Origin: Nitrospirales bacterium
GTDB lineage: Bacteria; Nitrospirota; Nitrospiria; Nitrospirales; UBA8639
Reading direction: 5' to 3'
Length of the DNA stretch: 43,649 bases
Assembly: GCA_020027535.1 (NCBI GenBank)
Contig: JAHRAK010000005.1
Location: 1-43,649 of the forward strand
This document shows positions 1 to 8,929 of this stretch, in pieces. The notes under the pieces are model-generated. The model ran no database searches. It worked only from the letters and a program-made list of their open reading frames with translations, and was not told the DNA's origin. The position numbers and the translations under genes were made by a program. Position 1 is the stretch's first letter. Every line of letters starts with the position of its first letter.

Positions 1-130
1 CGTGGGCCACAAAAATATTTTCATGCCCTTCAGGAGTCGGACAAGCGTAGGCCCGGGGAAAGCACTTGTCCGTGGCGGAAAAGGCCGTGGCTTGCCTTTG
101 GAAATGGAGAAATGATAGAGTCTTGACAGT

Positions 131-157
131 AAAGTGGGTTTTCGCCCACTTTTTTTT
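131..157 (+). terminator. Leader hairpin with T-tract upstream of rimP (terminator/attenuator)
   Basis: The stem AAGTGGG/CCCACTT closes a short TTTTCG-type loop and runs directly into eight T residues, the form of an intrinsic terminator. It ends about 50 bases before the rimP start. A similar GTGGG/CCCAC hairpin precedes rimP-nusA in gammaproteobacteria (the rimP leader). Here it could end an upstream transcript or act as an attenuator read by NusA, the product of the second gene. The preceding 130 bases show no gene. Confidence 0.75.
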
Positions 158-205
158 GCGTTGCCGTTTCCCGAGAGATCATTCCAGGGGCGTGAAATTG
201 CGGAT

Positions 206-679
206 ATGAACGGGCTGGAGAGCCAAGTCCATCGCATCGCCGAGTCGATTGCCAAGGCCCTCCGCCTTGAAATTGTCGAAGTCGAGTGTCACGGGAAGGG
301 GGCCAAAACAATCGTTCGGGTGATCGTGGAGAAAGAGGGCGGCGTCGGGATTCAGGATTGTGAACAGTTTCACCATTCGCTCGGACGAGCGCTTGACGTG
401 ACTGACCCCGTCCCCCACGCGTATCGTCTTGAGGTATCTTCCCCGGGGCTCGATCGTCCCTTGAAACAGCGAAAGGACTATGACCAGGCGGTTGGGCGGA
501 ACATTCGAGTCAAAGTCCGTGACCCCATTCAGGGGAAAGGAACGTTTGTCGGTCAGTTGGCTGAAGTTGATGACCGGGGTATTACCCTGCAGGTGCCGGT
601 TCGAAAATCACGAACGCATCGACGGGTGGCTCTTGAGTGGGATACCATCGCCCAAGCCAAACGCGAAATTGAATGGTAA
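206..679 (+). CDS. rimP: Ribosome maturation factor RimP
   Basis: RimP is a cytoplasmic factor for late 30S subunit assembly. The 157-residue product matches the family length of about 150. The N-terminal domain has the pattern IAESIAKALRLEIVEVEC, then HHSLGRALDVTDPVPHAYRLEVSSPGLDRPL, whose SSPGLDRPL element is the family hallmark, and a C-terminal SH3-like domain (KVRDPIQGKGTF onward). The reading frame is open to 134, but the ATG at 206 (MNGLESQVHRIAES) gives the usual N-terminus; the extension lies on the leader hairpin and has no family counterpart. AGGGG at about 186-190 is the only Shine-Dalgarno candidate and is rather far away. First gene of the nusA-infB operon. Confidence 0.95.
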   Translation: MNGLESQVHRIAESIAKALRLEIVEVECHGKGAKTIVRVIVEKEGGVGIQDCEQFHHSLGRALDVTDPVPHAYRLEVSSPGLDRPLKQRKDYDQAVGRNIRVKVRDPIQGKGTFVGQLAEVDDRGITLQVPVRKSRTHRRVALEWDTIAQAKREIEW

Positions 680-749
680 CGGAGGGATCGAAGGAGGGTG
701 ACGTGGTCGGGTACAAGCCGATTGCGGGTCTGCAAGAAGAGGGACGGCT

Positions 750-1976
750 ATGAAGCGTGAACTGATGGCAGTCATTGAGCAAGTGGGACGTGAAAAAGGC
801 ATTGATAAATATCGGGTGCTGGCGGCCGTGGAGTCTGCGCTGTTGACCGCGGCGAAGAAACGGTATGGAAACAACGAAAATATTCAGGTCCAGATCGACC
901 CTGAAACGGGCGACATTTCCATCGTGTCCTTGAAGACCATTGCCGAGCAGATTACCGATGCCAATGCCGAGATTTCCTTGGATGAGGCGCGGGCGATTGA
1001 TGGAGAGGCCGAATTGGGCGATGAAATCGGCTCGCTCATCGACGTCGAGGAATTCGGGAGGATCGCGGCGCAGGCCGCGAAACAGGTGATTTGTCAAAAG
1101 GTCCGGGAAGCCACGTGGGAGGCGGTCGAGCGGGAATATTCGAAGCGAGAGGGCGACTTGGTGCACGGGATCATCCTCGGGCAAGAGCGCCGGAACTACC
1201 TGGTGGAAATTGGAAAGACCGAAGCCGTCTTGCCCATCCATGAGCAAATTCCCCGTGAGGTTCACCGGCGAGGCGATCGGGTTCGGGCCTTGTTGTTGGA
1301 AGTGCGCCGGACCCCGAAAGACGTTCAGGTGATCCTGTCTCGAGCGCATCCGCAGTTCGTGGTCAAACTCTTTCAATTAGAGGTGCCGGAGGTCACGGAA
1401 AAAATTCTGGAGATTAAAGGGATGGTGCGCGAACCGGGGGATCGGACCAAGATCGCGGTATTCTCCAAGGATAAAGCCGTTGATCCGGTTGGCGCCTGCG
1501 TGGGGATTAAGGGATCCCGTGTGCAGGCCATCATACGGGAACTCAAGGGGGAAAAGATCGACATCATCCCGTGGACCACGGACCCGCGCGTGTTTATCGG
1601 CGAAGCATTGAATCCGGCTTCCATTGAGAAAGTGGGCATCGACGAGGAGAAAAAGGCGGCTCTGGTGGTGGTGGCAGACTCGCAATTGTCGTTGGCCATT
1701 GGGAAAAACGGGCAAAACGTGCGACTCGTCGCCAAATTGACCGGGTGGAAAATTGATATCATCAGCGTGAGCGAATATGAAAAAGAAAAACTCGATCGGG
1801 AACGGGAAATAAAAGCCGCCTTGGCGGAGGAAACCGCCGCGCAACGTGAACAGGAGGCCGGAACGGAGAAGCCGCCGGAACCTGCGAGTGAAGGGGAGAC
1901 GAGTGAAGGGGAGACAGGTGAAGAGCTCGAGGTCACATCCGAAGAGACGGTTGAGTCACCGGAGGCTTCCTCGTAA
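750..1976 (+). CDS. nusA: Transcription termination/antitermination factor NusA
   Basis: NusA binds RNA polymerase and controls pausing, termination and antitermination. In the 408-residue product I see the N-terminal polymerase-binding domain (about 1-130), an S1 domain (about 135-200), the family element SRAHPQFVVKLFQLEVPE, then two KH domains with GxxG loops GIKGSR and GKNGQN. The E. coli-type C-terminal acidic repeats are absent; the protein instead ends in a Glu/Ser/Thr-rich tail of about 50 residues containing the duplicated pentapeptide SEGET. The ATG at 750 follows GAGGGACGG. It lies between rimP and infB, the widely conserved order. Very confident. Confidence 0.97.
   Translation: MKRELMAVIEQVGREKGIDKYRVLAAVESALLTAAKKRYGNNENIQVQIDPETGDISIVSLKTIAEQITDANAEISLDEARAIDGEAELGDEIGSLIDVEEFGRIAAQAAKQVICQKVREATWEAVEREYSKREGDLVHGIILGQERRNYLVEIGKTEAVLPIHEQIPREVHRRGDRVRALLLEVRRTPKDVQVILSRAHPQFVVKLFQLEVPEVTEKILEIKGMVREPGDRTKIAVFSKDKAVDPVGACVGIKGSRVQAIIRELKGEKIDIIPWTTDPRVFIGEALNPASIEKVGIDEEKKAALVVVADSQLSLAIGKNGQNVRLVAKLTGWKIDIISVSEYEKEKLDREREIKAALAEETAAQREQEAGTEKPPEPASEGETSEGETGEELEVTSEETVESPEASS
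1886..1915 (+). repeat. Perfect 15-bp tandem duplication inside nusA
   Basis: GAGTGAAGGGGAGAC occurs twice back to back and a degraded third copy (AGGTGAAG) follows. The unit length keeps frame and encodes SEGET-SEGET in the acidic NusA tail. Slippage would change tail length in five-residue steps without a frameshift. Confidence 0.9.
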
Positions 1977-1985
1977 ATCTTGTGA

Positions 1986-4547
1986 ATGACGATGAGAGTG
2001 TATGAATTAGCCAAGAAGCTGGGCAAGAAAAGTCGAGTCCTTATTGCCGAATTGGACGGCCTTGGCATTGCGGTTTCCTCCCATAGCAATGCCTTGAGCG
2101 AGGAGGACGTGCAGAAAGCCTTGAAGGCCCTATCGGGAAAGGCGGACCTGCAGACAACGAAGCGAAAGAAGGCAACCGGTTCGTTCAAACCCGGCAAAAC
2201 CGCGAAAAAACCTTCCGCCTCGCCCGCAAAGGGACGCGGCCAGGCTCTCGCGAAGGAAAAGGCTGCGGAAGAGGAGGTTCGGAAACCTGAGAAAAAACAC
2301 ATTTTAATCAAACGACGAAAAGAAGACGTTGCCTCTCCTTCTGAAATCGAGACCTTGACGAAAGAAGAGCTTCCGGAAGACGGCATCAGCCCCGTCGTTC
2401 CCAAGAGCGAACCCCCGGAACCGGGGGGCGTGGTCGACGAGCCACCCGAAGTCGCGGCCATGACTCAGGCCTTGGCTTCCGAACCGACGAGTCCTGACGC
2501 CGTACCGTCAATCGAAGAAAAGGCCTTGTCCGTTGCGGCCGGGGAGCCGGTCGCGACTCAGGCTGAAAAAGAAAAAACGGTTGATGGGCCTGAAAAAGGC
2601 AAGGAAGAGGAGAAATCGAAAAAAAATCGGAAAGCCGGAAAACCTCGTGATGCAGACCTCTTTGCCGAAATCTATGAAGATGCGGCTCGATGGCAGGATC
2701 TTCGTCCCCTTCCCGCCTTGAGACGGGACGAACGGTCTCGACATGTCCCTTCTTCCACGTCTACCGAAGTCACGAAGCCCAGAAGAAAGACCGTCAAGTT
2801 GTCATCGGGCATTACGGTGAAGGACTTTGCGGAACACTTGGGGCTCCGGGCGACGGGCGTGATTCGTAAGTTAATGGAAATGGGAGTCGGCCTCACGCTG
2901 AATCAACCCATGAATCTGGATGCCGGTATGCTGATTGCCGAAGGGCTCGGGATTCAGGTTGAGATCCAGACGGAGAAAGAGGGGGACGCGCTGTTAGAAG
3001 AAATGCTCGAGCCGACGACCGAGTCGCAATTCGTGCCGCGGGCTCCGGTGGTCACCATTATGGGGCACGTGGATCATGGAAAAACCTCTTTGCTCGATGC
3101 GATTCGTCAGACCAAGGTGACGCAACAGGAAGCGGGGGGCATCACGCAACATATCGGAGCCTACTCCGTTCAGGTTGGGGAGAAAAGTGTGACGTTTCTG
3201 GATACCCCCGGTCACGAAGCGTTCACGGCCATGAGGGCACGCGGGGCACAAGTCACCGACATCGTGGTCTTGGTGGTCGCTGCGGATGACGGCGTCATGC
3301 CGCAGACCCTCGAAGCTGCCAATCATGCGCAGGCTGCCCAGGTCCCCATTGTGGTGGCCGTCAACAAGATCGATAAACCCGGAGCCAATCCGGATCGAGT
3401 CAAGCAGAGCCTGTCGGAACAGGGCCTCGCTCCTGAAGCCTGGGGCGGCCAGACCATTTACGTGGAAGTATCGGCGAAAGAAAAGCAGGGGTTGGAGACG
3501 TTATTGGAGATGTTGCTGCTTCAATCCGAGGTCATGGAGTTGCGCACGGACGTGACCCAACCCACGAAGGGTGTCGTGTTGGAGGCCAAGTTGGATCGTG
3601 GTCGTGGTCCCGTGGCCACCGTCCTGGTCCAAAGCGGGACGTTGAACATCGGAGCCGCGTACGTGGTAGGCGCGACCAGTGGTCGCGTACGAGCGCTGGT
3701 GTCGCACGATGGGAAGAAAATCCGTGAGGCGGGACCCTCCACCCCCGTCGAGGTGGTCGGCTTGTTGGGGTTACCGGCTGCAGGGGATCAATTAGTGGTC
3801 GTCAAAGATGAGCGGGTGGCCCGGGAGATCGCCGAGTCCCGACAACAAAAATTGCGTACGGCGGAGCTCGGTGCCGGCCCGAGCCGGCTCACGTTGGACG
3901 CGCTGTTTGCTCAAGGCCAGGAGTTGGACAAGAAAGAATTGGCGGTGCTGATCAAAGCGGATGCCCAAGGGTCGGTCGGGGCTTTGTGCGAATCCATCAC
4001 AAAAATTTCCTCTGATACCGTCAATGTGCAGATTATTCATCGGGGCGTGGGAGGCATCACCGAATCGGACGTGTTGCTGGCGTCTGCGTCGAAGGCGCTG
4101 GTGATCGGATTTCACATTCGTCCTGACCCCAAGTCGACGGCGCTCGCCGAACGTGAGGGGGTTGAGCTCCGACTCCATACCGTTATTTATAATGCGATTG
4201 CAGACGTCAAAGCGGCCGCCGAGGGGTTGCTGGAGCCTATCCTCACGGAGCGCGTGTTGGGACGCGCGGAGGTTCGACAGGTCTTTACGATCCCCAAAAT
4301 CGGCGCGATTGGAGGCTGTTACGTCACGAACGGGCATATTGCCCGTGCGAGTGAGGGCATTCGCTTGCTGCGGGACAGCGTCATCGTCTATGAAGGGAAA
4401 CTGGATTCGTTGCGGCGCTTTAAAGATGACGTCCGGGAAGTGCAGCAGGGATATGAATGTGGGATCGCCATTGAAAACTTCAATGACATTAAAGCCGGCG
4501 ACGTGATTGAAGCGTATGTCTTTGATAAAGAGGCGGCCAAATTGTAA
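1986..4547 (+). CDS. infB: Translation initiation factor IF-2
   Basis: IF-2 is the GTPase that places initiator tRNA on the 30S subunit and drives subunit joining. The 853-residue product starts with the IF2_N motif ([21 protein letters not shown]), followed by a long Lys/Glu/Pro-rich linker (about 60-280), a second IF2_N-like segment ([27 protein letters not shown]) and the G domain near residue 360: GHVDHGKT (G1), GGITQHIGA (switch), DTPGHEAF (G3), NKID (G4), SAKEKQG (G5). Domains II-IV follow, with the C-terminal [18 protein letters not shown] region. It begins 10 bases after nusA. Two in-frame ATGs (1986 and 1992) are possible; the second gives the commoner N-terminus. Confidence 0.97.
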   Translation: MTMRVYELAKKLGKKSRVLIAELDGLGIAVSSHSNALSEEDVQKALKALSGKADLQTTKRKKATGSFKPGKTAKKPSASPAKGRGQALAKEKAAEEEVRKPEKKHILIKRRKEDVASPSEIETLTKEELPEDGISPVVPKSEPPEPGGVVDEPPEVAAMTQALASEPTSPDAVPSIEEKALSVAAGEPVATQAEKEKTVDGPEKGKEEEKSKKNRKAGKPRDADLFAEIYEDAARWQDLRPLPALRRDERSRHVPSSTSTEVTKPRRKTVKLSSGITVKDFAEHLGLRATGVIRKLMEMGVGLTLNQPMNLDAGMLIAEGLGIQVEIQTEKEGDALLEEMLEPTTESQFVPRAPVVTIMGHVDHGKTSLLDAIRQTKVTQQEAGGITQHIGAYSVQVGEKSVTFLDTPGHEAFTAMRARGAQVTDIVVLVVAADDGVMPQTLEAANHAQAAQVPIVVAVNKIDKPGANPDRVKQSLSEQGLAPEAWGGQTIYVEVSAKEKQGLETLLEMLLLQSEVMELRTDVTQPTKGVVLEAKLDRGRGPVATVLVQSGTLNIGAAYVVGATSGRVRALVSHDGKKIREAGPSTPVEVVGLLGLPAAGDQLVVVKDERVAREIAESRQQKLRTAELGAGPSRLTLDALFAQGQELDKKELAVLIKADAQGSVGALCESITKISSDTVNVQIIHRGVGGITESDVLLASASKALVIGFHIRPDPKSTALAEREGVELRLHTVIYNAIADVKAAAEGLLEPILTERVLGRAEVRQVFTIPKIGAIGGCYVTNGHIARASEGIRLLRDSVIVYEGKLDSLRRFKDDVREVQQGYECGIAIENFNDIKAGDVIEAYVFDKEAAKL

Positions 4548-4607
4548 CTCCCTATCGACGGTGTGGCCGCACTGAGTCGTGGGTGTGGCGTGCCGTGCTG
4601 AAAACCG

Positions 4608-4889
4608 ATGGTGGTTGGGGTCTGTCGGATAGAATTGCATTTTCCCGAAGGGCATTCGCTGAAATCGAAGCGTCAAATTCTGTCCAGCCTCAAAATGCGT
4701 CTTAGCAGGACGTTCGGGGTGTCGGTGGCCGAGCTTGAGTATCATGATCTCTGGCAACGATCCGTGTTGGGCATTGCCTGTATTGCAAATGAATCGAGTC
4801 ACGTGAATCGGGTTCTCGATCAATCGATCAATATGATTCGGGCCACGCCTACGTTGGAACTGCTCAATTTTCGAATAGAACTGTTGTAG
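4608..4889 (+). CDS. ylxP: DUF503/YlxP-family protein
   Basis: A 93-residue protein of the YlxP/DUF503 family, a small protein commonly encoded between infB and rbfA and thought to act in ribosome assembly or RNA binding; its biochemical role is not settled. The sequence shows the family pattern: VGVCRIELHFPEGHSLKSKR at the N-terminus, then SSLKMRLSRTFGVSVAELEYHDLWQRSVLGIACI and a C-terminal strand. Length fits the family (about 90-100). It lies 60 bases after infB and 22 bases before rbfA, so it is co-transcribed with the ribosome-maturation genes. Confidence 0.88.
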   Translation: MVVGVCRIELHFPEGHSLKSKRQILSSLKMRLSRTFGVSVAELEYHDLWQRSVLGIACIANESSHVNRVLDQSINMIRATPTLELLNFRIELL

Positions 4890-4911
4890 GGCGGGAAGAA
4901 GCGCGAGTGTC

Positions 4912-5322
4912 GTGTCGAAGCTGGCGTATAAACGATCGGTCAGGGTGGCTGATCAAATCAGAATGGAGGTCGCGGATATTCTTGCCAGAAAATGCAAGGA
5001 CCCCCGGCTCCGGTTCGTGACGGTCACCTCCGTGGAGATGAATGACGATCTGCGGAAAGCCCACGTCTATGTGTCTTTGTTGGGGAACCAGGTCGAGGAA
5101 GAAGACGTCGGAAAGATTCTCAAAAATGCGTCCGGGTTCGTTCGGTTGGAATTGGGGCGGCGCTTGGAGTTGCGCTATATCCCGGAGGTGGCATTCTTGT
5201 TCGACTCGAGCGGCTCACGAGCGGAAAAGATCGGTCGGATTCTTGATGACGTGCTCCCCATCGATGAGTCGGGGCGCGAGGGGGATGGTTGGGGCGAATC
5301 CGGGGACGAGGGAAAGGCATGA
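4912..5322 (+). CDS. rbfA: 30S ribosome-binding factor RbfA
   Basis: RbfA assists 16S rRNA 5'-end maturation and cold adaptation of the 30S subunit. The 136-residue product has the KH-like RbfA fold pattern: YKRSVRVADQIRMEVADILARKCKDPRL, VTVTSVEMNDDLRKAHVYVSLLG, and LRYIPEVAFLFDSSGSRAEKIGRIL near the end, where the family has the LR..PEL.F..D pattern. It starts with GTG at 4912, downstream of GGGAAGAAG. A Gly/Asp/Glu-rich tail ends the protein. Its TGA stop overlaps the truB ATG by four bases, so translation of the two is coupled. Confidence 0.95.
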   Translation: MSKLAYKRSVRVADQIRMEVADILARKCKDPRLRFVTVTSVEMNDDLRKAHVYVSLLGNQVEEEDVGKILKNASGFVRLELGRRLELRYIPEVAFLFDSSGSRAEKIGRILDDVLPIDESGREGDGWGESGDEGKA

Positions 5323-6302
5323 TGGCCGGAATTCTTGATGAGATTCCTCCTGTCCATCGCGTGACCCCGGCGACGCCGCACGGCGTGCTGAACGTCTTGA
5401 AACCCGCCGGGTGGACGTCTCACGACGTCGTGGCCAAGGTTCGCGGTCTTCTTCAGGTCCGTAAAGTGGGGCATGCCGGCACCCTGGATCCCGAGGCAAC
5501 CGGCGTGCTTCCCGTCTTGCTGGGCCAAGGAACAAGACTCTCGGCTTTTCTGGTTCATTGGGACAAAGAGTATGAGGCCGTCTTGCGTCTCGGGCAAGAG
5601 ACCACAACCCAGGATGCCACGGGCGAAATCATGCGGGACTGTTCCATCCAGGGGCTTCGTCCCGAGACCATTCACGCGGCGGTTGCGCAATTTCAAGGTG
5701 AACAGCAGCAAGTGCCTCCCATGTATTCAGCGGTCAAAATGGGAGGACAACCGCTGTACAAAGCGGCTCGTGCCGGCAAAATCCTTGACCGCCAGGCGCG
5801 CCCCATTACCATTTACCGGATTGAGGTCAGGGCGATGGCCTTGCCCGACGTCACGCTGTGGGTTCACTGTTCCAAAGGCACGTATATTCGCACCTTATGT
5901 GCGGATATCGGCCAGGTCTTGGGCGTGGGAGGGCATCTGAGCCAATTGACCCGAGTTCGAGTCGGGCCACTTCCCCTCGACCGGGCGTGGCCGCTTGGTG
6001 AAATCGGACGTGGCGATGACCTCGTCAAAAACCCGGGGGCTTTTCTGGATCTCGATGAGGCCTTGGCCCATCTTCCGGCGGTGACGGTTGATCCCGCCAT
6101 GGTGGGGAAGGTCTTGAACGGTTCGCCCGTTTCGGGCGCCGCCATTTGGTCGGAGGATGATCGGGAGAGTTCCACGGAAACGTTGATTCGGGTGAAAGAT
6201 GACAGAGGACGATTGTTGGCCCTTGGTAAATGGGCCTCGTCGACGTTGGATGTGCCGAGACAGCAATTGCAGATGGTCAAAGTGTTTGGAGAGACGTCTT
6301 GA
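5319..6302 (+). CDS. truB: tRNA pseudouridine(55) synthase TruB
   Basis: TruB makes pseudouridine 55 in the T-arm of elongator tRNAs. The 327-residue product (from ATG 5319) shows GVLNVLKPAGWTSHDVVAKVR, then the catalytic motif KVGHAGTLDPEATGVLP with the essential Asp in GTLDPEA, YEAVLRLGQETTTQDATGE, and the thumb/PUA region VHCSKGTYIRTLCADIG. The frame is open upstream to a TTG at 5289, but ATG 5319 forms an ATGA overlap with the rbfA stop and follows GAGGGAAAG, so coupling supports it; ATG 5322 is equally possible. C-terminal residues after about 250 resemble a PUA-like extension. Confidence 0.95.
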   Translation: MMAGILDEIPPVHRVTPATPHGVLNVLKPAGWTSHDVVAKVRGLLQVRKVGHAGTLDPEATGVLPVLLGQGTRLSAFLVHWDKEYEAVLRLGQETTTQDATGEIMRDCSIQGLRPETIHAAVAQFQGEQQQVPPMYSAVKMGGQPLYKAARAGKILDRQARPITIYRIEVRAMALPDVTLWVHCSKGTYIRTLCADIGQVLGVGGHLSQLTRVRVGPLPLDRAWPLGEIGRGDDLVKNPGAFLDLDEALAHLPAVTVDPAMVGKVLNGSPVSGAAIWSEDDRESSTETLIRVKDDRGRLLALGKWASSTLDVPRQQLQMVKVFGETS

Positions 6303-6376
6303 GCGCAACTCGCTCACGCCTTTCCATGAAACACGCATGAGACAACAGGGATGAAATAAAGAAGAAGGAGGCTGGC

Positions 6377-6646
6377 ATGGCAGCGGTCAAGGAAGCAAAA
6401 TCGGATATCGTGCAGCGACATCAGGAGCATGAACGGGATACGGGTTCGTCAGAGGTGCAAATTGCCTTGTTGACGAATCGTATCAACTATTTAACAGACC
6501 ATTTTCGTACGCATAAAAAAGATCATCATTCGCGACACGGGTTGCTGAAAATGGTGAGCCTTCGCCGGCGCTTGTTGGATTATTTGCATCGAAAAGACGT
6601 CGGGCGCTACCGCGCCCTGCTTGGAAAATTAGGGCTGCGGAAATAA
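6377..6646 (+). CDS. rpsO: 30S ribosomal protein S15
   Basis: An 89-residue protein, the standard S15 length. S15 is an early-binding protein of the 30S platform that contacts helices 20-22 of 16S rRNA and forms a bridge to the 50S subunit. Diagnostic stretches are [48 protein letters not shown] and the C-terminal [13 protein letters not shown] strong Shine-Dalgarno (AGAAGGAGG) precedes the ATG. The order rpsO-pnp is conserved in many bacteria, where S15 and PNPase regulate their own expression through the mRNA leaders. Confidence 0.98.
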   Translation: MAAVKEAKSDIVQRHQEHERDTGSSEVQIALLTNRINYLTDHFRTHKKDHHSRHGLLKMVSLRRRLLDYLHRKDVGRYRALLGKLGLRK

Positions 6647-6695
6647 CAACGCTTCTCAACGAAGGTGATCACGAAGGCAAGAAGGAGAGAGATAC

Positions 6696-8798
6696 ATGGT
6701 GCAAGCAGTTGAATTGGATATAGCGGGACGCAAGATGCGGTTGGAGACGGGTCGGATGGCCAAGCTGGCCGATGGGGCCGTGTTGGCCTCCTATGGTGAC
6801 ACGATGGTCTTGGCCACGGCAGTGTCTTCCAAGATATTGAAGCCGGATGTGGACTTTTTACCGCTCACGGTGAATTATCTGGAAAAGGCCTATTCGGCCG
6901 GAAAAATTCCAGGCGGGTATTTCAAGCGGGAAGGAGCTCCGTCGGAAAAAGAAACCCTGACGAGCCGGCTCATCGACCGGCCTATTCGCCCCTTGATCCC
7001 GAAAGGGTTTTCTTATGAGACACAAGTGATCGCGTCGGTGCTCTCGGTGGACCAATCGATGACTTCGGAAGTGGTGGGGCTCACCGCGGCCTCAGCCGCG
7101 CTCTCGATCTCGGATATTCCCTTTGGCGGCCCGTTGGCCGGCGTCAAAATCGGACGCGTGAACGGCCAATTCGTGGTCAACCCCAGTATGCAGGAACTCC
7201 AGAACAGCGAACTCGATTTGGTTGTCGCCGGCACCGAGGACGCGATCCTGATGGTGGAATCCGGGGCGAATGGGCTGTCCGAGTCCGTGTTCCTGGATGC
7301 GTTGGCGTTGGCCCATTCGGAAATCAAGAAGATCGTGGCGAAAATCGTCGAATTGCAGGCGATGGTGGGGCGGACCAAGCGGGTGGTGCCGGTTGAGCCG
7401 GTCGGTGAGGAGTTGAAACGACAGGTGCGCGAATCGGTGGCCGGCCCGATTCGAGAAGCCGTGCTCATCGCCAACAAAAACGACCGGCAAGAGCGGTTGG
7501 ACCAGATCATGGCCGACGCGGTCGACAAGCTTGGCGAAGAGGACCCGGTGCGCTGCCGGCAAGTCAAAGAGGTCTATCATGATGTGGAATATCATGAAGT
7601 CCGCGAGATGATTCTGGAAAAGAAAGTCCGAGCCGATGGTCGGGGAGCTTCCGATATTCGGCCCATCACATGCGAAACGAGTATTTTGCCGCGCACGCAT
7701 GGCTCTGCCCTGTTCACGAGAGGGGAAACCCAAAGTCTGGCCGTGGTCACGCTGGGGACTTCGGACGATGAGCAACGCATCGACGCGCTGGAGGGGGAGT
7801 ATTTCCGCAACTTTATGCTCCACTATAATTTCCCGCCGTTTAGCGTGGGGGAAGCCCGGCCATTGCGTTCGCCCGGGCGACGCGAAGTCGGGCATGGGAA
7901 ACTTGCGGAGCGTGCGTTGAAGTCGGTTCTGCCGGACAAGGAGAGTTTTCCCTATACCATTCGCATTGTGTCGGACATTTTGGAATCCAATGGCTCCTCT
8001 TCCATGGCCACGGTGTGCGGGGGCACCTTAGCCATGATGGATGCCGGCGTGCCCATTAAAAAACCGGTGGCGGGCATTGCCATGGGGCTTATCAAAGACG
8101 GCGACCGGGTCCTGATTTTGTCGGATATTCTCGGACTCGAAGATCACCTGGGAGACATGGATTTTAAAGTGACGGGGACACGAGAGGGGATCACCGCGCT
8201 TCAAATGGATATCAAGATCGAGGGGATCACCATTGATTTGATGCGGCAAGCACTCGAACAAGCCCGGGCCGGCCGGCTCCATATTTTGGAAAAAATGGAG
8301 GAATCGCTCTCATCTCCCCGGGATTCTCTGGCGCCCCATGCCCCTCGAATTTATACGCTGCAGATCAAACCCGACAAAATTCGCGACGTCATCGGGCCGG
8401 GCGGGAAGGTGATTCGCAGCATCATTGCGGAATGCGGGGTCAAGGTCAACGTCGACGATTCGGGCCTGGTGACGATTGCGTCGGTGGACGAAGCGTCGGC
8501 CCAGCAGGCGATTGACATGGTCAACCGGTTGACGGAGGAAGCGATCGTGGGGAAAACCTACATGGGGACCGTCCGGAAAATCGTCGATTTTGGCGCCTTC
8601 GTCGAGATTTTACCCAACGTCGATGGCTTGGTTCATATTTCACAATTGGCCGAGCATCGGGTCCAATCCGTGGCTGATGAACTGGCGGAAGGGGAACAAG
8701 TCATGGTCAAAGTCCTGGAAATCGACAGGCAGGGTAAAATTCGGTTAAGCCGCAAAGAGGCGTTAATGGAATCGGAGCAGCCTCCTGCCGCTTCCTAG
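6696..8798 (+). CDS. pnp: Polyribonucleotide nucleotidyltransferase (PNPase)
   Basis: PNPase degrades RNA 3'-to-5' using phosphate and is the trimeric core of RNA degradosomes. The 700-residue product has the usual order: first RNase PH-like domain (about 1-230; PGGYFKREGAPSEKETLTSRLIDRPIRPL), all-helical linker, second catalytic RNase PH domain (about 305-540; TRGETQSLAVVTLGT, NGSSSMATVCGGTLAMMDAGVP), KH domain (IGPGGKVIRSII, about 565) and S1 domain (GTVRKIVDFGAFVEILPNVDGLVHISQLAEHRV). The ATG follows AAGAAGGAGAG. It is 49 bases after rpsO with no visible terminator, consistent with rpsO-pnp co-transcription. Confidence 0.98.
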   Translation: MVQAVELDIAGRKMRLETGRMAKLADGAVLASYGDTMVLATAVSSKILKPDVDFLPLTVNYLEKAYSAGKIPGGYFKREGAPSEKETLTSRLIDRPIRPLIPKGFSYETQVIASVLSVDQSMTSEVVGLTAASAALSISDIPFGGPLAGVKIGRVNGQFVVNPSMQELQNSELDLVVAGTEDAILMVESGANGLSESVFLDALALAHSEIKKIVAKIVELQAMVGRTKRVVPVEPVGEELKRQVRESVAGPIREAVLIANKNDRQERLDQIMADAVDKLGEEDPVRCRQVKEVYHDVEYHEVREMILEKKVRADGRGASDIRPITCETSILPRTHGSALFTRGETQSLAVVTLGTSDDEQRIDALEGEYFRNFMLHYNFPPFSVGEARPLRSPGRREVGHGKLAERALKSVLPDKESFPYTIRIVSDILESNGSSSMATVCGGTLAMMDAGVPIKKPVAGIAMGLIKDGDRVLILSDILGLEDHLGDMDFKVTGTREGITALQMDIKIEGITIDLMRQALEQARAGRLHILEKMEESLSSPRDSLAPHAPRIYTLQIKPDKIRDVIGPGGKVIRSIIAECGVKVNVDDSGLVTIASVDEASAQQAIDMVNRLTEEAIVGKTYMGTVRKIVDFGAFVEILPNVDGLVHISQLAEHRVQSVADELAEGEQVMVKVLEIDRQGKIRLSRKEALMESEQPPAAS

Positions 8799-8856
8799 GG
8801 AGCCGTTGACCGTCAACATTTCCATCCCAAACTTTGAAATGGATGAATGCGTGCGC

Positions 8857-8868
8857 CGCGCGCGCGCG
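8857..8868. repeat. (CG)6 alternating tract before the M16 peptidase gene
   Basis: Twelve bases of perfect CG alternation lie about 60 bases upstream of the peptidase start. Such tracts can adopt left-handed Z-DNA under negative supercoiling. A function here is only a possibility. Confidence 0.7.
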
Positions 8869-8929
8869 ACTTTCTTTCCGTTTCCCCGGCGGAAGGTCTG
8901 TCCCCACTCCGGTGTCGGGTATCGAGACA

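Noticed and set aside
122..150. TTGACA at 122-127 as a rimP promoter
   Set aside because: The expected -10 position falls within the hairpin and has no TATAAT-like sequence.
582..4823. Long minus-strand reading frames opposite nusA and infB (about 260-360 residues)
   Set aside because: They are shadows of strong plus-strand genes, with no ribosome-binding site and low-complexity Ser/Phe- or Arg/His-rich translations.
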